A DNA stretch of 64,000 nt from Acidovorax sp. Leaf160 (GTDB lineage: Bacteria; Pseudomonadota; Gammaproteobacteria; Burkholderiales; Burkholderiaceae_C), in NCBI RefSeq assembly GCF_001424265.1, contig NZ_LMOV01000029.1:130088-194087 (forward strand). Direction: 5' to 3'. Every line of letters begins with the position of its first letter. Within the stretch, counting starts at the first letter, position 1. A program made the translations under genes and the position numbers. The notes under the pieces were generated by a model that did no database searches, had not been told where the DNA came from, and was given only the letters and a program-made list of their open reading frames with translations. This document shows positions 31,901 through 42,028 of this stretch, piece after piece.

Positions 31901-33206
31901 GGGAGGCGTCTCCGGCTGGGGCAGCGTTCGGTGCGGGGGCGGCAGCGGCGGTGGCTCCGGTGGAGCCGGTGCGGGCGGCGCGGGTCAGCGCAGCCCAGGG
32001 CTTGGAGCTTTCTCCGGCGCGGTAGATGGCGACGGTGGCGATCACCGCGCCCAGCACTTCCATCAGCAAGATGGCGGGCAGCGCGACCCGGGCGATCAGG
32101 TGTCCGGTGGAGGCCGAGGCCAGCACGAACTGCGAGGCGATCAGCAGGGCGATGGAGGACATGGGCGTCATCGCGCAGCTGACCCAGAAGGCCTGGCGCC
32201 AGCTGGCGCCGCTGCCGACGTTGCCGACGGCCACGCCCAGCGCCTTGGCCACCAGCCGCACCACGATGAGGGCCACCACCACGCCGGCCACCGGCCCGCT
32301 CCAGTCGGCCTGTGCGGCCACGGTGGAAACGAGCACGAACATCAGCATGGTGAGCAGGGACGAGGCGGTACCCATCTGCCGCGGCCAGGCCCAGGGGCGC
32401 GGGTTGAGCTGCTTGAGCAGCATGCCGCCCAGCAGCGCGGCGAGCGGCGCGGAGCCGCCCATGAAACCCGCCACGGTGGTGGCCGCCGCAATCAGCGTGA
32501 GCAGCAGCATGGAGGTGTTCTCGCTGGTCGGGCTCATGAACCGCAGCGCCATGCGCAAGACCAGAGCCAGCACCGCACCCACGATGATCGACACCCCCAG
32601 CACCACCATCACGGGGTAGATGGTGTCGGCCAGGCGCGCTGCGGGCCGGTTGATGAGTTCAGCCTGTGCGCTGCCCAGCGTCAGGGCGTAGAGGGTGGAC
32701 AGCGTGGCCAGCACGATGGCGCGGTCGGTCACCGGGCCGGCGGCGCGGGTGTCCTGCACCACGCGGGTCAGGATGGCCGGGGACGCGGCCAGCGCCACCA
32801 GGGCCAGCGGCCCGGCCGCGCGGGGCGGCACGTCGAGCCAGATGAGCACCCAGTACACGGCGAAGTAGGTGAAGGCGGATTCGGCCACGCTCTGCACCAG
32901 CACCATCGGGTTGTGGCGGAACCAGCGCAGCGGAATGCGGGCGCCGGCCTCGAACAGCACCAGCGCGATGCCCAGCTCCAGCAGGAAGAGGCCGATGCCC
33001 TGCAGCGGCCACACGGCGCCGCTGAAGCCCAGCAACCCCGCCACCGTGCCGACCAGCGTGTAGCCCACCACCTTGGGCAGCCCCGTGTGCCGTTGCACCA
33101 GGTAGCCGGCCATCGCGGCCCCGGCCAGCAGCAGCGACCACTGCACCGTGGGCAGCCCCGCCGAGGGGCGCAGCCATTGCGCCCAGAAGCTCATCACCTC
33201 ATTCAT
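31890..33206 (-). CDS. Cation:proton antiporter, CPA2/KefB-like
   Basis: A 438-aa membrane protein with about twelve to thirteen spans of the Na+/H+ exchanger fold. It has the [20 protein letters not shown] segment near residue 78, typical of CPA2 proteins. No C-terminal RCK/TrkA nucleotide domain is present, so it lacks KefB/C-type ligand gating. I chose the ATG at 33206, which has AAGGAA upstream; an ATG at 33230 has none. Ion specificity is not readable. Confidence 0.85.
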   Translation of the reverse strand: MNEVMSFWAQWLRPSAGLPTVQWSLLLAGAAMAGYLVQRHTGLPKVVGYTLVGTVAGLLGFSGAVWPLQGIGLFLLELGIALVLFEAGARIPLRWFRHNPMVLVQSVAESAFTYFAVYWVLIWLDVPPRAAGPLALVALAASPAILTRVVQDTRAAGPVTDRAIVLATLSTLYALTLGSAQAELINRPAARLADTIYPVMVVLGVSIIVGAVLALVLRMALRFMSPTSENTSMLLLTLIAAATTVAGFMGGSAPLAALLGGMLLKQLNPRPWAWPRQMGTASSLLTMLMFVLVSTVAAQADWSGPVAGVVVALIVVRLVAKALGVAVGNVGSGASWRQAFWVSCAMTPMSSIALLIASQFVLASASTGHLIARVALPAILLMEVLGAVIATVAIYRAGESSKPWAALTRAARTGSTGATAAAAPAPNAAPAGDASRES

Positions 33207-33411
33207 GTGTGGATCATTCCTTGTGGCCATGACGCGGGTGTTGCACCCGCCGTGGAGTTCTTTTCGAAAAAACGATGCGCCTGCGGGACCGTCCCCGGGC
33301 CGCCGTGAGGTCGCCCGAATCTACCCGCCGAAAGCCCCTTTGCTTGTAGGACACGGGCGGCGGCCCCGCCGCGCCCTGCCAGCCGGCCAGCCTGCGGCTG
33401 CGCCGGCCGGG

Positions 33412-35406
33412 TCAGGCGGCGTCGGCCGCGGCGGCACGGCCGCGCACCGGCATGAAGAAGCTGAGCGGGGCGCGCCAGAGGCGCGAGCGCAGCGCGCGGT
33501 ACAGGCGCGACTTCTCGCCGCCGGTGGCGTTCTCGGCCCGCAGCGCGACCCGGAAGGCCAGGTAGAAGCTGACCGTCACGTTCAGCGCGCCGATCAGCGG
33601 CAGCGAGGCCGCCGCCCACCAGAACGCCGGCTCGTGCAGCACCTCCATGCCCAGCGAGGTGGCCGCAGCCCCCATCTGGCCGGTGGAGAGGGTGACGTGG
33701 CGCACGTCCAGCCCCAGGCCGAAGAAGGCCGCGAAGGCCGGCACCAGGCCCAGCATGAAGCCCAGCGAGATGTTCGCCGCGAAGCCCGACAGGTTGGTGC
33801 GCATGAAGCGTGCCCAGCGCACCGCGCGCGCTGCGCCCAGCACCCGCGTGATGCGCGGGTTGAAGCGGATGGCCGAGTCGAGCCGGTGCAGCACGAACCA
33901 GTTCTCCGCCCAGCCCGCGATGATGCTGGACGAAAACAGCAGCACGCCGGTGAAGGCGGCGAACAGCAGCGACGGGCCGAGCACGTGCAGCGATTCGAGC
34001 ACATGGCGGGCATGCGCGTGGCTGATGGCCGGCTCGCCGGTGAAATGCGCGATGGCCAGGGTGATGCCGATCACCGCCGGGAACACCACCAGCACATTGC
34101 CCAGCACCGCCGCGACCTGCGATCGCACCAGGTGGGTGACCTCGTCCACGAAGGACTCCACCGCCGCGTCGTCCTGCAGGTCGACCAGCTTGGCGGCCAT
34201 GGCCGGCGCCGTCATGGCGGGCTGCTTGGTGGCGACGGTGAAATGCAGCAGCTGGATCAGCACGAAGCTGGCCGCGTAGTTGAAGCCGGCCCAGAAGCCG
34301 CCCCAGAACGCGGAGAGCGCCAGCGCCGCGAGCCCGAACTTCATCAGCGTGGTGAACGCCATGACCAGGCCGCCACCCGCCGCCTTGGCGAACATGGCGC
34401 GGTATTCGGCACCGTTGCGGGTGATGTAGTGGCTGCCCGTCTCGGCGCTGCGCTCGGCCACCTTGGCCGCCAACAGGGAGGTGTTGGAACGCAGCAGCGC
34501 ACGCAGGCTGCGGCGCTCCCGGCCGACGTTCACCAGCCGCGCCATCAGCTGCGCCGAGGTGACGGCCGGCGTGGGCGAGAGCAGGCAGTCGAGCAGCGCG
34601 CGCACCCGCAGAATGCGCTCGCGCAGCTGCCGCAGGCGGAACACCAGGCCCACCGAGATGCCGTTGTCGTGGAAGTGGGAATACACCGTGAACGCCGCCG
34701 CGCGGCAGGCGTCCAGCCGGTCACGCAGGCGCAGCACGGCCTCGTCCAGCCGGTCGCTGGTGCGCAGCTGGTGCAGCACCTCGACCCGCAGGCTCTCCAC
34801 GTCGCGGATCAGCGCATGGAAGGGCTGCGCGTCGCGGGCCGAATCGGTCATGCGCAGGCGCAGCTCGGGCGCGAAGCCGGTGGAGAGGATCTGCCCCGCG
34901 CAATAGGTGATGGCGTCCAGCAGCGAACGCTGCCAGCGCGTGGCGCCCGGCGCTTCAGCGGGGGACAGCACCGCCAGGAGGCGCTCCAGCAGGGGCTCGT
35001 CCAGGGCCGCCAGCCAGCGGGCGTCGAAGTCGCTGGCCAGTGCCAGCATGAACAGCTCGGACGCATCGATGGTTTCCGGGCTGGCGGGCAGCAGCTTGTA
35101 GCGCAGGCGCTCGCCGATCTCGCTGATCAGCGCGGTGCGGGGCGCGAAGCCGAAGTCGGCCAGCAAGGTGGTGATGTCCACCGTCTGGATCAGCGCCGTC
35201 CACCAGGCCTGCACGCGTTCCTGCAGCGCGGGGTCGCCCTCGACCCGCTCCACCAGGGTCTGCAGGCGGCTGACGGCGGCCTCGACCGAGCGGCGGTCGC
35301 CGCGCACCCAGTCGAGCAGCGCGATCAGCGCCAGGTGCCGGTGGGCCAGCGGGGCGGCGGGGTCCAGGGCCGCCAGCAGCGGCCCCGGGTCGGCGGGACG
35401 CCTCAA
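33412..35406 (-). CDS. PF10136-type protein ('site-specific recombinase' family), membrane-associated
   Basis: A 664-aa protein of the betaproteobacterial family labelled site-specific recombinase (PF10136, Gcr-like). The N-terminal half is helical and soluble. The C-terminal half (from about residue 330) has several clear membrane spans, e.g. FGLAALALSAFWGGFWAGF and LLFAAFTGVLLF. That is hard to reconcile with a recombinase, and no tyrosine or serine recombinase motif is visible. The TTG start overlaps the apaG TGA by three bases, implying coupled translation. True function is unknown. Confidence 0.75.
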   Translation of the reverse strand: MRRPADPGPLLAALDPAAPLAHRHLALIALLDWVRGDRRSVEAAVSRLQTLVERVEGDPALQERVQAWWTALIQTVDITTLLADFGFAPRTALISEIGERLRYKLLPASPETIDASELFMLALASDFDARWLAALDEPLLERLLAVLSPAEAPGATRWQRSLLDAITYCAGQILSTGFAPELRLRMTDSARDAQPFHALIRDVESLRVEVLHQLRTSDRLDEAVLRLRDRLDACRAAAFTVYSHFHDNGISVGLVFRLRQLRERILRVRALLDCLLSPTPAVTSAQLMARLVNVGRERRSLRALLRSNTSLLAAKVAERSAETGSHYITRNGAEYRAMFAKAAGGGLVMAFTTLMKFGLAALALSAFWGGFWAGFNYAASFVLIQLLHFTVATKQPAMTAPAMAAKLVDLQDDAAVESFVDEVTHLVRSQVAAVLGNVLVVFPAVIGITLAIAHFTGEPAISHAHARHVLESLHVLGPSLLFAAFTGVLLFSSSIIAGWAENWFVLHRLDSAIRFNPRITRVLGAARAVRWARFMRTNLSGFAANISLGFMLGLVPAFAAFFGLGLDVRHVTLSTGQMGAAATSLGMEVLHEPAFWWAAASLPLIGALNVTVSFYLAFRVALRAENATGGEKSRLYRALRSRLWRAPLSFFMPVRGRAAAADAA

Positions 35407-35810
35407 TGCAGCACCCGGTGGGTCAGCGGCTCGCCGGTGGCGCCGTCGTCCACCGCCTCCAGCACGAACAGGTCGATGGGACAGCTGAACGATTCGCCGT
35501 CGTCGGCCATGCAGAAGTAGCTGCCGTGCATGCTGCCGCTGGCTGTGCGCAGGCGGCAGCCGCTGGTGTACTGGAACGCCTCGCCGGGCTTGAGCAGCGG
35601 CTGCTGGCCCACCACGCCCAGGCCCTTGACCTCTTCGGTGTGGCCCCGCGCGTCGCTGATGATCCAGTGGCGCGAGATGAGCTGCGCGGGCACGTCGCCG
35701 GTGTTGGTGACCGTGATGGTGTAGGCGAAGCTGTAGACGCCCTCGGCGGGCGAGGACTGCTCGGGCAGGTATTCGGGCTCGACTTCGGCCAGGAACTGGT
35801 ACTTCGGCAT
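35403..35810 (-). CDS. apaG: ApaG domain protein
   Basis: A 135-aa protein of the ApaG/DUF525 family, a fibronectin-III-like beta sandwich. The core is intact: FAYTITVTNTGDVPAQLISR near residue 28, RHWIISDARGHTEEVKGLGV, and FQYTSGCRLRTASGSMHGSY near residue 79. The role of ApaG is not settled; in enterobacteria mutants affect cobalt resistance and magnesium efflux. It lies upstream of, and overlaps, the PF10136 gene, and is divergent from rpe. Confidence 0.94.
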   Translation of the reverse strand: MPKYQFLAEVEPEYLPEQSSPAEGVYSFAYTITVTNTGDVPAQLISRHWIISDARGHTEEVKGLGVVGQQPLLKPGEAFQYTSGCRLRTASGSMHGSYFCMADDGESFSCPIDLFVLEAVDDGATGEPLTHRVLH

Positions 35811-35947
35811 GGGGCAATGGTAAAGGGTAAGTACCGAGTTGGAGGCTGGGCAGGCTGCAGGGGGCGGTGGCTCGGGCGGCGGGTGGATCAGGGTGCGCGG
35901 GCCGCCGCCGAATGCACGGCCACCCGGGCAACTGCGACAATCGCGGC

Positions 35948-36628
35948 ATGAGCCGCCCCTACCGAATCGCCCCCTCGATCCTGTCCGCCGATTTCGCCCG
36001 CCTGGGCGACGAAGTGAAGAACGTCATCGCCGCCGGCGCCGACTGGATCCACTTCGACGTGATGGACAACCACTATGTCCCCAATCTGACCTTCGGTCCG
36101 ATGATCTGCCAGGCGCTGAAGCCCCATGCCAAGACGGCCGAGGGCGTGGCCGTGCCCATCGACGTGCACCTGATGGTGCAGCCGGTGGACGCCCTGGCCG
36201 CCGCCTTCGCCGACGCCGGCGCCGACTACATCAGCTTCCACCCCGACGCCTCGGGCCACGTACACCGCAGCATCCAGGCGATCCGCTCCAAGGGCGTGAA
36301 AGCCGGCCTGGTCTTCAACCCGGCCGAGCCGCTGGACGTGCTGGACTGGGTGATCGACGACCTCGACCTGATCCTGCTGATGAGCGTCAACCCCGGTTTC
36401 GGCGGCCAGAGCTTCATCGACTCCGCCCTGCGCAAGACCGAGGCCGTGCGCCGCCGCATCGATGCCTGCGGCAAGGACATCCGCCTGGAGGTGGATGGCG
36501 GCATCAAGGAAACCAACATCCGCCAGGTGGCCGATGCGGGCGCCGACACCTTCGTGGCGGGCAGCGCCATCTTCGGCAAGCCGGACTACCGGGCGGTGCT
36601 CGACACCATGCGGGCCGCGCTGGCCTGA
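35948..36628 (+). CDS. rpe: Ribulose-phosphate 3-epimerase
   Basis: Interconverts ribulose-5-phosphate and xylulose-5-phosphate in the pentose phosphate cycle. The 226-aa TIM barrel has the signature [17 protein letters not shown] at the start, then [20 protein letters not shown] (metal His and Asp), [14 protein letters not shown] and [12 protein letters not shown]. The ATG at 35948 gives the standard N-terminus. In many Betaproteobacteria rpe-gph-trpE are neighbours; here gph is 6 kb further on. Confidence 0.97.
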   Translation: MSRPYRIAPSILSADFARLGDEVKNVIAAGADWIHFDVMDNHYVPNLTFGPMICQALKPHAKTAEGVAVPIDVHLMVQPVDALAAAFADAGADYISFHPDASGHVHRSIQAIRSKGVKAGLVFNPAEPLDVLDWVIDDLDLILLMSVNPGFGGQSFIDSALRKTEAVRRRIDACGKDIRLEVDGGIKETNIRQVADAGADTFVAGSAIFGKPDYRAVLDTMRAALA

Positions 36629-36776
36629 GCTTGCGCGGCGCCGCCGCCTGCACAGCCCGGCGACCGCCCGGCGGCCGCCCGGCGCTGAAGGCCAGCCGGC
36701 AGGCAGGCGGGCGATCCGATCAGTCCGAGGAGACAGGCGGCCAACGATGCATGTCGGCGCCAGGCCCTGCTCCGGT

Positions 36777-37376
36777 TCAGGAAGCCGGACGGGGTGCGGG
36801 TGGCACGGGCATGGGTTGCGCGCCGCCCTCGGGCATCGGACGGGGCGCGGGTTTGCCGTCCGGGCCGTGCTTCGGGCCGTGCTTCTTCTTGTCTTTCTTG
36901 TCCTTTTTCTTCTTGTCCTTGTGATCGGGGCGTGGCGGCATCGGCTCGTCCATGCCGTCGCGCATGGGCATGGGCATGGGCGCGGCGCCAGGGGTGCCGA
37001 CGGGCACCTGGGTCTGCGCCTCCAGCAGCACGCCGCCACCGCTCACCGAACCCGACACCGGACCATTCTTCACGCGGGCCATGCAGGCGTCGCGGTCCAA
37101 CGGCTCACGAAACACCGTGCAGCGCTGCTCGGCATTGCGCTGGAAGTCCATGTCCGCGGCAGGCGTCAGCTGGCCGGAGCGCATCGCCTGGCGCGCCGCA
37201 GCGGCCTCTGCCAGACAGGCCGAACGGCTGTCCGACGCGGAGAGCTGCGCGCAGGCCGCGCGGTCGTCCTGGTAGCTGCTGCCCGCGTTGCCCCGAGCTG
37301 GGGCGGCGTGGGTGAACCCTGCGGCGGCCATCAAGGCGATGGCTGGCAGGGCGCGGATGATCTGGTTGAGGCGCAT
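36777..37376 (-). CDS. Small secreted protein with lysine-rich tail, paralog 1
   Basis: A 199-aa protein I do not recognise. It has a signal peptide (MRLNQIIRALPAIALMAAAGFTHA). The mature part carries four cysteines in the pattern DRAACAQLS, SACLAEA, EQRCTVF, DACMARV, ending GSVSGGGVLLEAQT. The C-terminal third is low complexity: MP-rich, then KDKKKKDKKDKKK, then proline-rich. The next gene upstream on the same strand encodes the same cysteine core without the tail. AAGGGAG precedes the ATG. Likely periplasmic or surface-associated; function unknown. Confidence 0.75.
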   Translation of the reverse strand: MRLNQIIRALPAIALMAAAGFTHAAPARGNAGSSYQDDRAACAQLSASDSRSACLAEAAAARQAMRSGQLTPAADMDFQRNAEQRCTVFREPLDRDACMARVKNGPVSGSVSGGGVLLEAQTQVPVGTPGAAPMPMPMRDGMDEPMPPRPDHKDKKKKDKKDKKKHGPKHGPDGKPAPRPMPEGGAQPMPVPPAPRPAS

Positions 37377-37659
37377 TTCCGGTACTCCCTTTGGTTGAAG
37401 ACAAGGTGAGCGGAGACGATAGGCAAGCTGCATCAAATGGCCTGTCGGACAGCCTGCACGTATCGAGTCGGCGACCCGGCCGCGCTGCAGGGGAGAGCGC
37501 GCCTTGATGCGCCCGCAGCTGCGCTGCCCCGTGCCTTGAGCACGGGGCGGTGGAGAAAGCAAAGTGGGCGGCTCAGGCCGGTGGGTGGGTGCGACCCCCG
37601 CCTGGCTCGACAGCCGGAGACGCGCTCAGCAACGTCCCCCGGCGCAACGGGTCAGCGGG

Positions 37660-38046
37660 TCAACGTGGCGAAGCAGGCACCGTGGTGATGGTCTCGCGCA
37701 GCACACCCCCGCCGCTCACGGAACCCTGGGTGTTCCCGCCACGGACGCGATCCACACAGGCGGATTTGTCCGCTGCGTCCGTGAACGATGCACAGCGCTG
37801 CAACGCGTTGTTCTCGTAGTTGCCCGGCTCGGCACTGGCCAGCTGGCCCTGGCGGGCCGCCTGCTGCGCCGCGCCAGCTTCGTGGATGCAGGCCGCCTTG
37901 CTCTCGGCCGAGCTGACCTGGGCGCAGGCGGCACGGTCCTGCTGGTAGCTGTTGGCGCGCATGCCGTCGCCCGGCGCGGCGTAGGCGGCGCCAGCGGTGG
38001 CCAGCAGAACGGCGGGAAGGCAACGGGCGAGGGACGACAGACGCAT
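37660..38046 (-). CDS. Small secreted protein, paralog 2
   Basis: A 128-aa protein with a signal peptide (MRLSSLARCLPAVLLATAGA...YA) and the same mature core as its neighbour: DRAACAQVSSAESKAACIHEA, LQRCASFTDAADKSACVDRV and QGSVSGGGVLRETITTVP. It stops where paralog 1 continues into a lysine/proline-rich tail. The two are on the same strand, 283 bases apart, and look like a tandem duplication. The four conserved cysteines suggest two disulfides. Function unknown. Confidence 0.75.
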   Translation of the reverse strand: MRLSSLARCLPAVLLATAGAAYAAPGDGMRANSYQQDRAACAQVSSAESKAACIHEAGAAQQAARQGQLASAEPGNYENNALQRCASFTDAADKSACVDRVRGGNTQGSVSGGGVLRETITTVPASPR

Positions 38047-38206
38047 GGCAGGTTCCTTGGGAGTGGTGAGTTCACCGCCAGCGTAGGCGCCTCGCCCCGG
38101 CGCGGGTGTCGGACGGATCAGACAGACCATGCCGGCCACGGTGCGACGGGGGAAGGCTGCGTCCTGGCAAGGCCCACCGCCTCGCCCCGCCCCGCCCCGC
38201 ATCGGG

Positions 38207-39571
38207 TCACCGCACCATGCAGGGCCGCTTGGGGTCGAACTTCCACCCGGGGATGAGGTACTGCATGCCTTGCGCGTCATCGCGCGCGCCCAGGCCGTGC
38301 TGCAGGTAGAGCTGGTGCGCGCGTTCGACTGCGTCCATGTCCAGCTCGATCCCGAGCCCGCCCTGCTGCGGCAGATCGACATACCCGCCCCGGATCTGCA
38401 GCGGGTTCTTGGTCAGGAACTGCCCGTCCTGCCAGATCCAGTGCGTGTCGATGGCGGTGACCCGGCCCGGCGCGGCCGCGCCGACATGCGTGAACATGGC
38501 GAGGGACACATCGAAGTGGTTGTTGGAATGCGATCCCCAGGTCAGCCCGAACGCCTGGCAGAGCTGGGCCACGCGCACCGAGCCGGCCATGGTCCAGAAG
38601 TGGGGATCGGCGAGCGGTATGTCGACCGATTGCAGCGACAGCGAATGCGCCATCTGGCGCCAGTCGGTGGCGACCATGTTGGTGGCGGTGGGCAGGCCGG
38701 TGGCGCGGCGGAATTCGGCCATGACCTCGCGCCCCGAGAAGCCCTCCTCGGCGCCGCAAGGGTCTTCGGCATACGCCACCACGCCATGCAGGTCGCGCAT
38801 CAGCCGCACCGCGTCCTTGAGCAGCCAGCCGCCGTTCGGGTCGAGCGTGACGCGGGCCTGCGGAAAGCGTTCGTGCAGGGCGCGCACGGCCTCCACTTCC
38901 TCTTCACCGCGCAGCACGCCTCCCTTGAGCTTGAAGTCTTCGAAGCCATAGCGCTCCTGTGCCGCTTCCGCCAGCCGCACGATGGCCTCGGGCGTCATGG
39001 CCTTCTCATGCCGCAGGCGCTGCCAGTCGCTGGCGGCGCCCGCGTCGGACTGGTAGGGCAGGTCGGTCAAGCTGCGGTCGCCCACGTAGAACAGGTAGCC
39101 CAGCATCTGCACCGACGTGCGCTGCACGCCCTCGCCCAGCAGGGCCGCCACGGGCACGCCCAGGTGCTGCCCCAGCAGGTCGAGCAAGGCCGACTCCGCT
39201 GCGGTGACCGCATGGATGGCCGTGCGCAGATCGAATGTCTGCAGCCCCCGCCCGCCGCTGTCGCGCCCCTCGAAGGCCTGGCGCATGGCGTTCAGCACCG
39301 CGTTGTAGCTGCCGATGGGCTGGCCGACGATGAGCGGGCGCGCGTCTTCCAGCGTCTGGCGGATCTTCTCGCCGCCCGGCACCTCGCCCACGCCCACGCG
39401 GCCGGCGTTGTCGGTCAGCACCAGCAGGTTGCGGGTGAAGAACGGGGCGTGCGCACCGCTCAGGTTGAGCAGCATGCTGTCATGGCCCGCGACGGGAATG
39501 ACGCGCATCTCGGAGACGACGGGCGTGGCTGAAGGAGAAGGAACGGAAGGAATGGAAGGCGAAGACGTCAT
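38207..39571 (-). CDS. gudD: Glucarate dehydratase
   Basis: An enolase-superfamily enzyme converting D-glucarate to 5-keto-4-deoxyglucarate in sugar-acid catabolism. The 454-aa product has the KLKGG base motif (K214, K216), metal ligands at D244 (LDPNGGW), E269 (AEDPCG) and N298 (TNMVATD), and the second catalytic base H348 ([10 protein letters not shown]). It ends [11 protein letters not shown], as in the family. It lies 67 bases after a Bug receptor gene, forming a probable uptake-and-catabolism unit controlled by the divergent LacI regulator. Confidence 0.94.
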   Translation of the reverse strand: MTSSPSIPSVPSPSATPVVSEMRVIPVAGHDSMLLNLSGAHAPFFTRNLLVLTDNAGRVGVGEVPGGEKIRQTLEDARPLIVGQPIGSYNAVLNAMRQAFEGRDSGGRGLQTFDLRTAIHAVTAAESALLDLLGQHLGVPVAALLGEGVQRTSVQMLGYLFYVGDRSLTDLPYQSDAGAASDWQRLRHEKAMTPEAIVRLAEAAQERYGFEDFKLKGGVLRGEEEVEAVRALHERFPQARVTLDPNGGWLLKDAVRLMRDLHGVVAYAEDPCGAEEGFSGREVMAEFRRATGLPTATNMVATDWRQMAHSLSLQSVDIPLADPHFWTMAGSVRVAQLCQAFGLTWGSHSNNHFDVSLAMFTHVGAAAPGRVTAIDTHWIWQDGQFLTKNPLQIRGGYVDLPQQGGLGIELDMDAVERAHQLYLQHGLGARDDAQGMQYLIPGWKFDPKRPCMVR

Positions 39572-39638
39572 GGTGCAGCCGGAGCGATGGCGGATGGAAT
39601 GGAGGGCGGCAGGGAACGCCGGGAGACCGGCGGGCGGG

Positions 39639-40619
39639 TCAGTTGGCGGTGATGCCGCCAGTGTCGATCACCTGCTTCCAGCGGGCGAACTCCCTGGCCT
39701 GGAACTGCGTGAACTGTTCGGGCGTGTTGCCGACGATTTCCAGGCCGGCATCGGTGAACTGCTTGGTCAGCGCCGGGTCCTTCAGCGCCTTGATGATGCC
39801 GGCATGCAGCTGGGCGCGGATGTCGGCCGGCAGGTTCTTGGGCGCGGCGAAGGCCTGCCATGCGTACACGTCGACGCCCTGGACGCCCGCCTCGGCCATG
39901 GTGGGCACGTCCGGCAGCACGGGCGAGCGCTTGTCGCCGGTCACCGCGATGGCCTTGAGCTTGCCCGAGCGGATGTGCGCGATCACGGTGTTCACGTTCT
40001 GGAACGACATGTCCACCTGGCCGCCGAGCAGATCGGTGACGGCGGGCGCCCCCCCCTTGTAGGGAATGTGCAGGCCCTTGGTGCCCGTCTTCTGCCAGAA
40101 GAGCTCGGCCGTGAGGTGGTCGGACGAGCCGGCGCCGGACGTCGCGAAGCTGACCGTGCCCGGCTTGGCCTTGAGCAGCGCGATCGCATCCTGCACGCTA
40201 TTCACCTTCGACGCCAACGGCGGGCTGACCACCAGCACGTTCGGCGTCTGCACCGCGACGGTGAGATAGGTGAAGTCCTTCAGAGGGTCGTAGGGCAGCC
40301 CCTTGATGAGGTGCGGCGCCACGACGAACGGCGCGAGCGACGACACCAGCAGCGTGTAGCCGTCGGCGGGCGCACGGGCCACCTGCGTGGCGCCGATGCT
40401 GCCCGTGGCGCCTGCCTTGTTGTCCACCACGAAGGACTGCTTGAACTGCTCGCCCAGGTGGTTGCCCACGGCCCGGGCAATGGTGTCGGTGGACCCGCCC
40501 GCAGGGAAGGGCACGATGATCGTGACGGACTTGTCAGGCCAGGCCCAGGCGGACGTCGCCAGGCACAGTGTGGCCAGGCCCGCGCACAGGGCGCTCTTCG
40601 CATTCTTCAAGCTGTTCAT
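39639..40619 (-). CDS. Bug/TctC periplasmic substrate-binding receptor
   Basis: A 326-aa extracytoplasmic receptor of the Bug (TctC) family, expanded in Bordetella and Comamonadaceae and known to bind carboxylates. It has a signal peptide ([20 protein letters not shown]...AWA). The family pocket motifs follow: [36 protein letters not shown] and [24 protein letters not shown] lies 6 bases before the ATG at 40619. No TctA/TctB membrane genes are nearby. Linkage to gudD suggests glucarate or a related aldarate as ligand. Confidence 0.88.
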   Translation of the reverse strand: MNSLKNAKSALCAGLATLCLATSAWAWPDKSVTIIVPFPAGGSTDTIARAVGNHLGEQFKQSFVVDNKAGATGSIGATQVARAPADGYTLLVSSLAPFVVAPHLIKGLPYDPLKDFTYLTVAVQTPNVLVVSPPLASKVNSVQDAIALLKAKPGTVSFATSGAGSSDHLTAELFWQKTGTKGLHIPYKGGAPAVTDLLGGQVDMSFQNVNTVIAHIRSGKLKAIAVTGDKRSPVLPDVPTMAEAGVQGVDVYAWQAFAAPKNLPADIRAQLHAGIIKALKDPALTKQFTDAGLEIVGNTPEQFTQFQAREFARWKQVIDTGGITAN

Positions 40620-40699
40620 GCCGGTCTCCATTCATGTCATGAGGGAGGCTCGATCCGAACCACCCAAAAGATAACGATAACAATCGCAAGAAAGCGTAT

Positions 40700-40713
40700 T
40701 GTTAACGTGAACA
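40700..40713. promoter_or_regulatory. Palindrome, candidate LacI-family operator
   Basis: TGTTAACGTGAACA is an inverted repeat with one mismatched pair and a central CG step at its middle, typical of LacI/GalR operators. It lies in the 316-base gap between the leftward receptor-gudD pair and the rightward LacI gene. A second AT-rich repeat, GATAACGATAACAA, lies at 40670-40683. Apart from these I see nothing in that gap. Confidence 0.5.
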
Positions 40714-40935
40714 TTTAAGAATCGACCAGTATTTACCCGAATGTGACGCACTACCAGGCGCGTTCGGGCATTGCGCGCCCAGGCGGAAGCCGCCGCCCGC
40801 CGTTCGCTCTTCATACAATGACGCCGCTTCCGGCCCGCTCCGCCGCCCCTGGCCACCGGGCCAATTGCCCTCCCCTCACCGATCTCCCCCTGCTTCCGGA
40901 CCCCGCCGACGCAGTGCGATTCCCCAGCGCCCGCC

Positions 40936-41937
40936 ATGAAACCCATCAGCAAGCCCGCAACGGTGCAGGACGTCGCCGCCCTGGCTGGGGTGTCGGCGAT
41001 GACTGTTTCCAGAGCCCTGAACACGCCCGACAAAGTCACGCCCGACACGGCAGCCCGCGTGCGCACAGCCGTGGAGCAACTGGGCTACGTGCCCAATGCC
41101 ATGGCCAGCGGACTGCGCCGGGCGCGGGCCCGCATGGTGGCCGCCCTGCTGCCCACGCTGGTGGGGCCCGTCTTCCAGGAACTCGTCGAATCCCTGTCGG
41201 CCTCGCTCAACCGCCACGGCTACCAGCTGATGATCGGCCAGGCCGGTTACGACGCGGCGCAGGAGGAAGACTGGATCAAGGCCATCATCCAGCGCCGGCC
41301 CGACGGCATCGTGGTGGTGGGGGTGGTGTCGTCGGCCGGGGCGCGCAACGCGCTGCTGGCCTCGCACATTCCGGTGGTGGAAACCTGGGACTTCACCGCC
41401 GACCCGGTGGACATGCTGGTCGGCTTCTCGCACGTGGCGCTGGGCGAGCGGGTGGCGCAATTCCTCTCCGACCAGGGCCACCGCCACGTGGCCATCATCA
41501 CGGGCGACGACGCCCGGGCCCGCGCCCGCGCCGACGCCTTCATCTCCCGCTCGAAGGCCCTGGGCGCGGCCTCGGCCGACTGCTTCTTCACCCAGGCGCC
41601 CAGCACCCTCGGCGCGGGCCGCAAGGGCCTGGCGCACCTGATGCGCACGGCGCCCGGCATCTCGGGCGTGTTCTGCAGCTCCGACAGCCTGGCCCTCGGC
41701 GCCTCGATCGAGGCCCAGCATCAGGGCATTGCGGTGCCCGGGCAGCTGGCGATCATCGGCATGGGCGACCAGAGCTTCGCGCAGGATGCCCAGCCGGCGC
41801 TGACCACCGTGCGGCTGGACGGCACCCGCATCGGCGAGATGGCGGCCGAGATGATGATGGCGCGCGCCGAGGGACGGCCGGTCGATCGGCGCGTGGTGGA
41901 CGTCGGCTTCGAGATCGTCGTGCGCAGCAGCACCTGA
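40936..41937 (+). CDS. LacI-family transcriptional regulator
   Basis: A 333-aa repressor. The N-terminal LacI helix-turn-helix is TVQDVAALAGVSAMTVSRAL (residues 9-28), with the hinge region VPNAMASGLRRARA, followed by a periplasmic-binding-like effector domain (GFSHVALGERVAQFL, GDQSFAQDAQPALTTVRLDG). It is divergent from the Bug receptor-gudD pair and presumably controls it; GntR/GudR-like members respond to sugar acids. The effector here is not known. Confidence 0.9.
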   Translation: MKPISKPATVQDVAALAGVSAMTVSRALNTPDKVTPDTAARVRTAVEQLGYVPNAMASGLRRARARMVAALLPTLVGPVFQELVESLSASLNRHGYQLMIGQAGYDAAQEEDWIKAIIQRRPDGIVVVGVVSSAGARNALLASHIPVVETWDFTADPVDMLVGFSHVALGERVAQFLSDQGHRHVAIITGDDARARARADAFISRSKALGAASADCFFTQAPSTLGAGRKGLAHLMRTAPGISGVFCSSDSLALGASIEAQHQGIAVPGQLAIIGMGDQSFAQDAQPALTTVRLDGTRIGEMAAEMMMARAEGRPVDRRVVDVGFEIVVRSST

Positions 41938-42028
41938 CGGCCGGTGGCAGCGCAACGCTGCGCTGGCCGGCGGCGGGCATCGCCCGGCCCACCGGTCGCG
42001 CACCGTCCGACGCCGGCCTGCGCGCGAA

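Noticed and set aside
33412..35949. An 845-codon reading of the PF10136 gene reaching 35949
   Set aside because: The upstream 180 codons are antisense-like sequence overlapping apaG in another frame; the TTG at 35406 coupled to the apaG stop is more credible.
37377..37659. A gene in the 283-base gap between the secreted paralogs
   Set aside because: Frames cross the gap only as extensions of flanking sequence; no start with ribosome-binding site or domain is visible.
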